Assembly (NCBI GenBank): GCA_015350385.1
Contig: WNKI01000003.1
Coordinates: 58,006-122,005, forward strand
Direction of reading: 5' to 3'
Origin: Aculops lycopersici
Taxonomy: Eukaryota > Arthropoda > Arachnida > Trombidiformes > Eriophyidae
DNA length: 64,000 nt
The notes beneath the pieces are model-generated. The model worked only from the letters and a program-made list of their open reading frames with translations, did no database searches and had not been told where the DNA came from. The stretch's first letter is position 1. Every line of letters starts with the position of its first letter. The translations under genes and the position numbers were made by a program. Shown piece after piece: positions 62,809 through 64,000 of the stretch.

Positions 62809-64000
62809 ATGACTCTCGCACCGAGAAGTTTTAGAGAAATATTAAGCCGACGGGTAGATTGAAGTTTTGGTCAAATAGCATATGTGTTGTTTGCTATTTC
62901 AGAGCCCAACTACAACCATCGCCACCAAATTGATTGTAATCAAATATGGAGATGACTCGTTACTTGCGAGCCGCTTAAACGGACAATAGAGCATTTGGGA
63001 TCGCTTAAAAATAAACGCTGATACAAGGGCTTCAGTCGAGAGTAGAAAGATTTTCTCTCTCTGAACGTAGTCCTTGCCACCGACGACGATCTACAGAGGA
63101 ATCAAACGAGTTGCTGTTGTCGACTAATATGCACTCTCGCTAGTTTTGTATGTTTGTCTACCTTCTTTCCGTCGTCCATATCAACGGCAACAGGTGTTGT
63201 CGATCTCGAGTAGTCGATGCGACGACTGAGCTGCCAGTTACCTACGAAACCATTCTGTAAAAGCAGGATTTTCTAAGTAATTGCCTCACTCTCGTCGTCG
63301 TCCTCCTCCTCCACCTCAATTGCCGCAGACGCAACCGACGCTTACATCAAAGAGGCAGAAACAATGGAGGTGTCCGAATGATTCAGCCAGTTGGAGTTGC
63401 GAGTTTTATTATTATGATTATTACTACAACTGCTGCTACTTCTACCATCGAGGCGCGCGCACCGGAAGATCTTGTAGGCGAGTGAGGCATCAAGTCAGTC
63501 GGTTGCTGTCGCTACTTTTTGTGTGGCTGTGACTGTGGCTGTATTGGTTCTCGATGCAAAACTTTCTCTCTTGCATCCCAAATTAAAGCCGATTTATCGA
63601 TCTCGCTTATGTCTTGCCTCTCACTTTTGCCTGACGTCCCCAAACGATGGCGTCAGGTGAGCAGAGGCAGTAGCAATTTTGTGACTCCAGAATCAGAGCC
63701 ACAATAACAGGCCAAATTTGGCGAGCTTCTATTGGGAGAGGGAATGAAAAGTTTCCGCTCTTTTGTTGCCTGTGTGTTTACTGAACACGCGAATTTGTTG
63801 CAAAACCCAGCAGATTTCAGTAGCCGGGTTTACAGCAGAATCGGTAGTATTAGTGGCATCAACAAGTGTGTGTCTGTATGCAAATTGCTGCCCAGTCTCT
63901 CTGCCCAATCTCGTCTCAACTCCATTGGACTCTATCCTGGCCAGCGTCGCGGATGAGTTGGAAAAGAGCGTACAATCAGAGAGACCAACTGGAGAGAGAG

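Larger units (their letters stand above)
60818..64000. other. Upstream region of the fasciclin gene, no confident gene
   Basis: About 3.2 kb rich in short repeats. Probably contains further upstream exons and the promoter of the fasciclin gene; a candidate exon is at 62333-62463. Plus-strand frames at 61108-61544 are repeat-derived. Short CTAG repeats lie near 61622-61640, a GCC run near 62008-62022 and GTT/GGT repeats at 62713-62743. Nothing else recognised up to the window end. Confidence 0.4.

Noticed and set aside
1..64000. Transposons, CRISPR arrays, tRNA or rRNA genes
   Set aside because: Looked for transposase or reverse-transcriptase motifs, long terminal repeats, regularly spaced repeats and tRNA A/B boxes by eye; none convincing.

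Overview
The window is a compact, gene-dense stretch of an animal nuclear genome. It has long, nearly intron-free reading frames, short intergenic gaps, eukaryotic GT-AG introns, AATAAA-type polyadenylation signals and no recognisable transposon, CRISPR, rRNA or tRNA. A gustatory-receptor-like seven-helix protein, an arthropod CG14207/HSPB8-type small heat shock protein and very strong intron loss suggest an arthropod, plausibly a mite with a streamlined genome. This placement is inference; no marker here fixes the species.

Layout. 1-8247 (+): a T-type (Cav3) calcium channel, 5' truncated by the window edge, with two introns. 8479-9072 (-): ribosomal protein S12 with an 11-base first coding exon. 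9675-11918 (-): a secreted Ala/Pro/Val-rich protein of unknown function. 13264-15237 (+): nucleoporin Nup88. 15278-16753 (-): a CNNM-type metal transporter without the usual C-terminal domain. 17399-19708 (+): a secreted mucin-like protein. 19813-21315 (-): a C12orf4/FERRY3 homologue. 21710-22021 (+): the SNARE BET1, convergent with a shortened COG1 at 22129-23364 (-). 24339-27734 (-): a MAGI-like scaffold with one WW and five PDZ domains. 28144-29306 (-): an unknown charged protein with a 44-base intron. 29581-36603 (-): a laminin alpha chain with three LE domains, in one 7-kb exon. 37232-38161 (+): thymidylate synthase. 38439-40115 (+): a membrane-anchored TTLL protein. 40253-40996 (-) and 55222-56022 (+): two MEF2-like MADS-box genes. 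42937-45363 (+): the gustatory-receptor-like protein. 45472-48054 (-): a SOL/CAPN15-type calpain. 49755-50666 (-): the small heat shock protein. 51488-52636 (-): a centrin with a long charged N-terminal extension. 57157-60817 (-): four spliced exons of a secreted fasciclin (FAS1) protein that no long reading frame reveals. From about 60818 to the end no gene can be assigned with confidence.

Functional themes. BET1, COG1 and FERRY3 all serve membrane traffic and lie next to each other. Laminin, MAGI, the FAS1 protein and the two low-complexity secreted proteins serve cell-matrix contacts, junctions or secretion. The rest are housekeeping or signalling genes. There is no operon-like cassette.

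The strongest unexpected signals are these. The two MEF2 genes share a 249-base block with only two synonymous differences, with clearly diverged sequence on both sides; the block starts at codon 19, where MEF2 genes of other animals carry an intron. The octamer CAACAGGT/ACCTGTTG occurs at least 33 times. There is a 46-base near-perfect palindrome at 53757-53802. Several proteins have lost or gained large domains.
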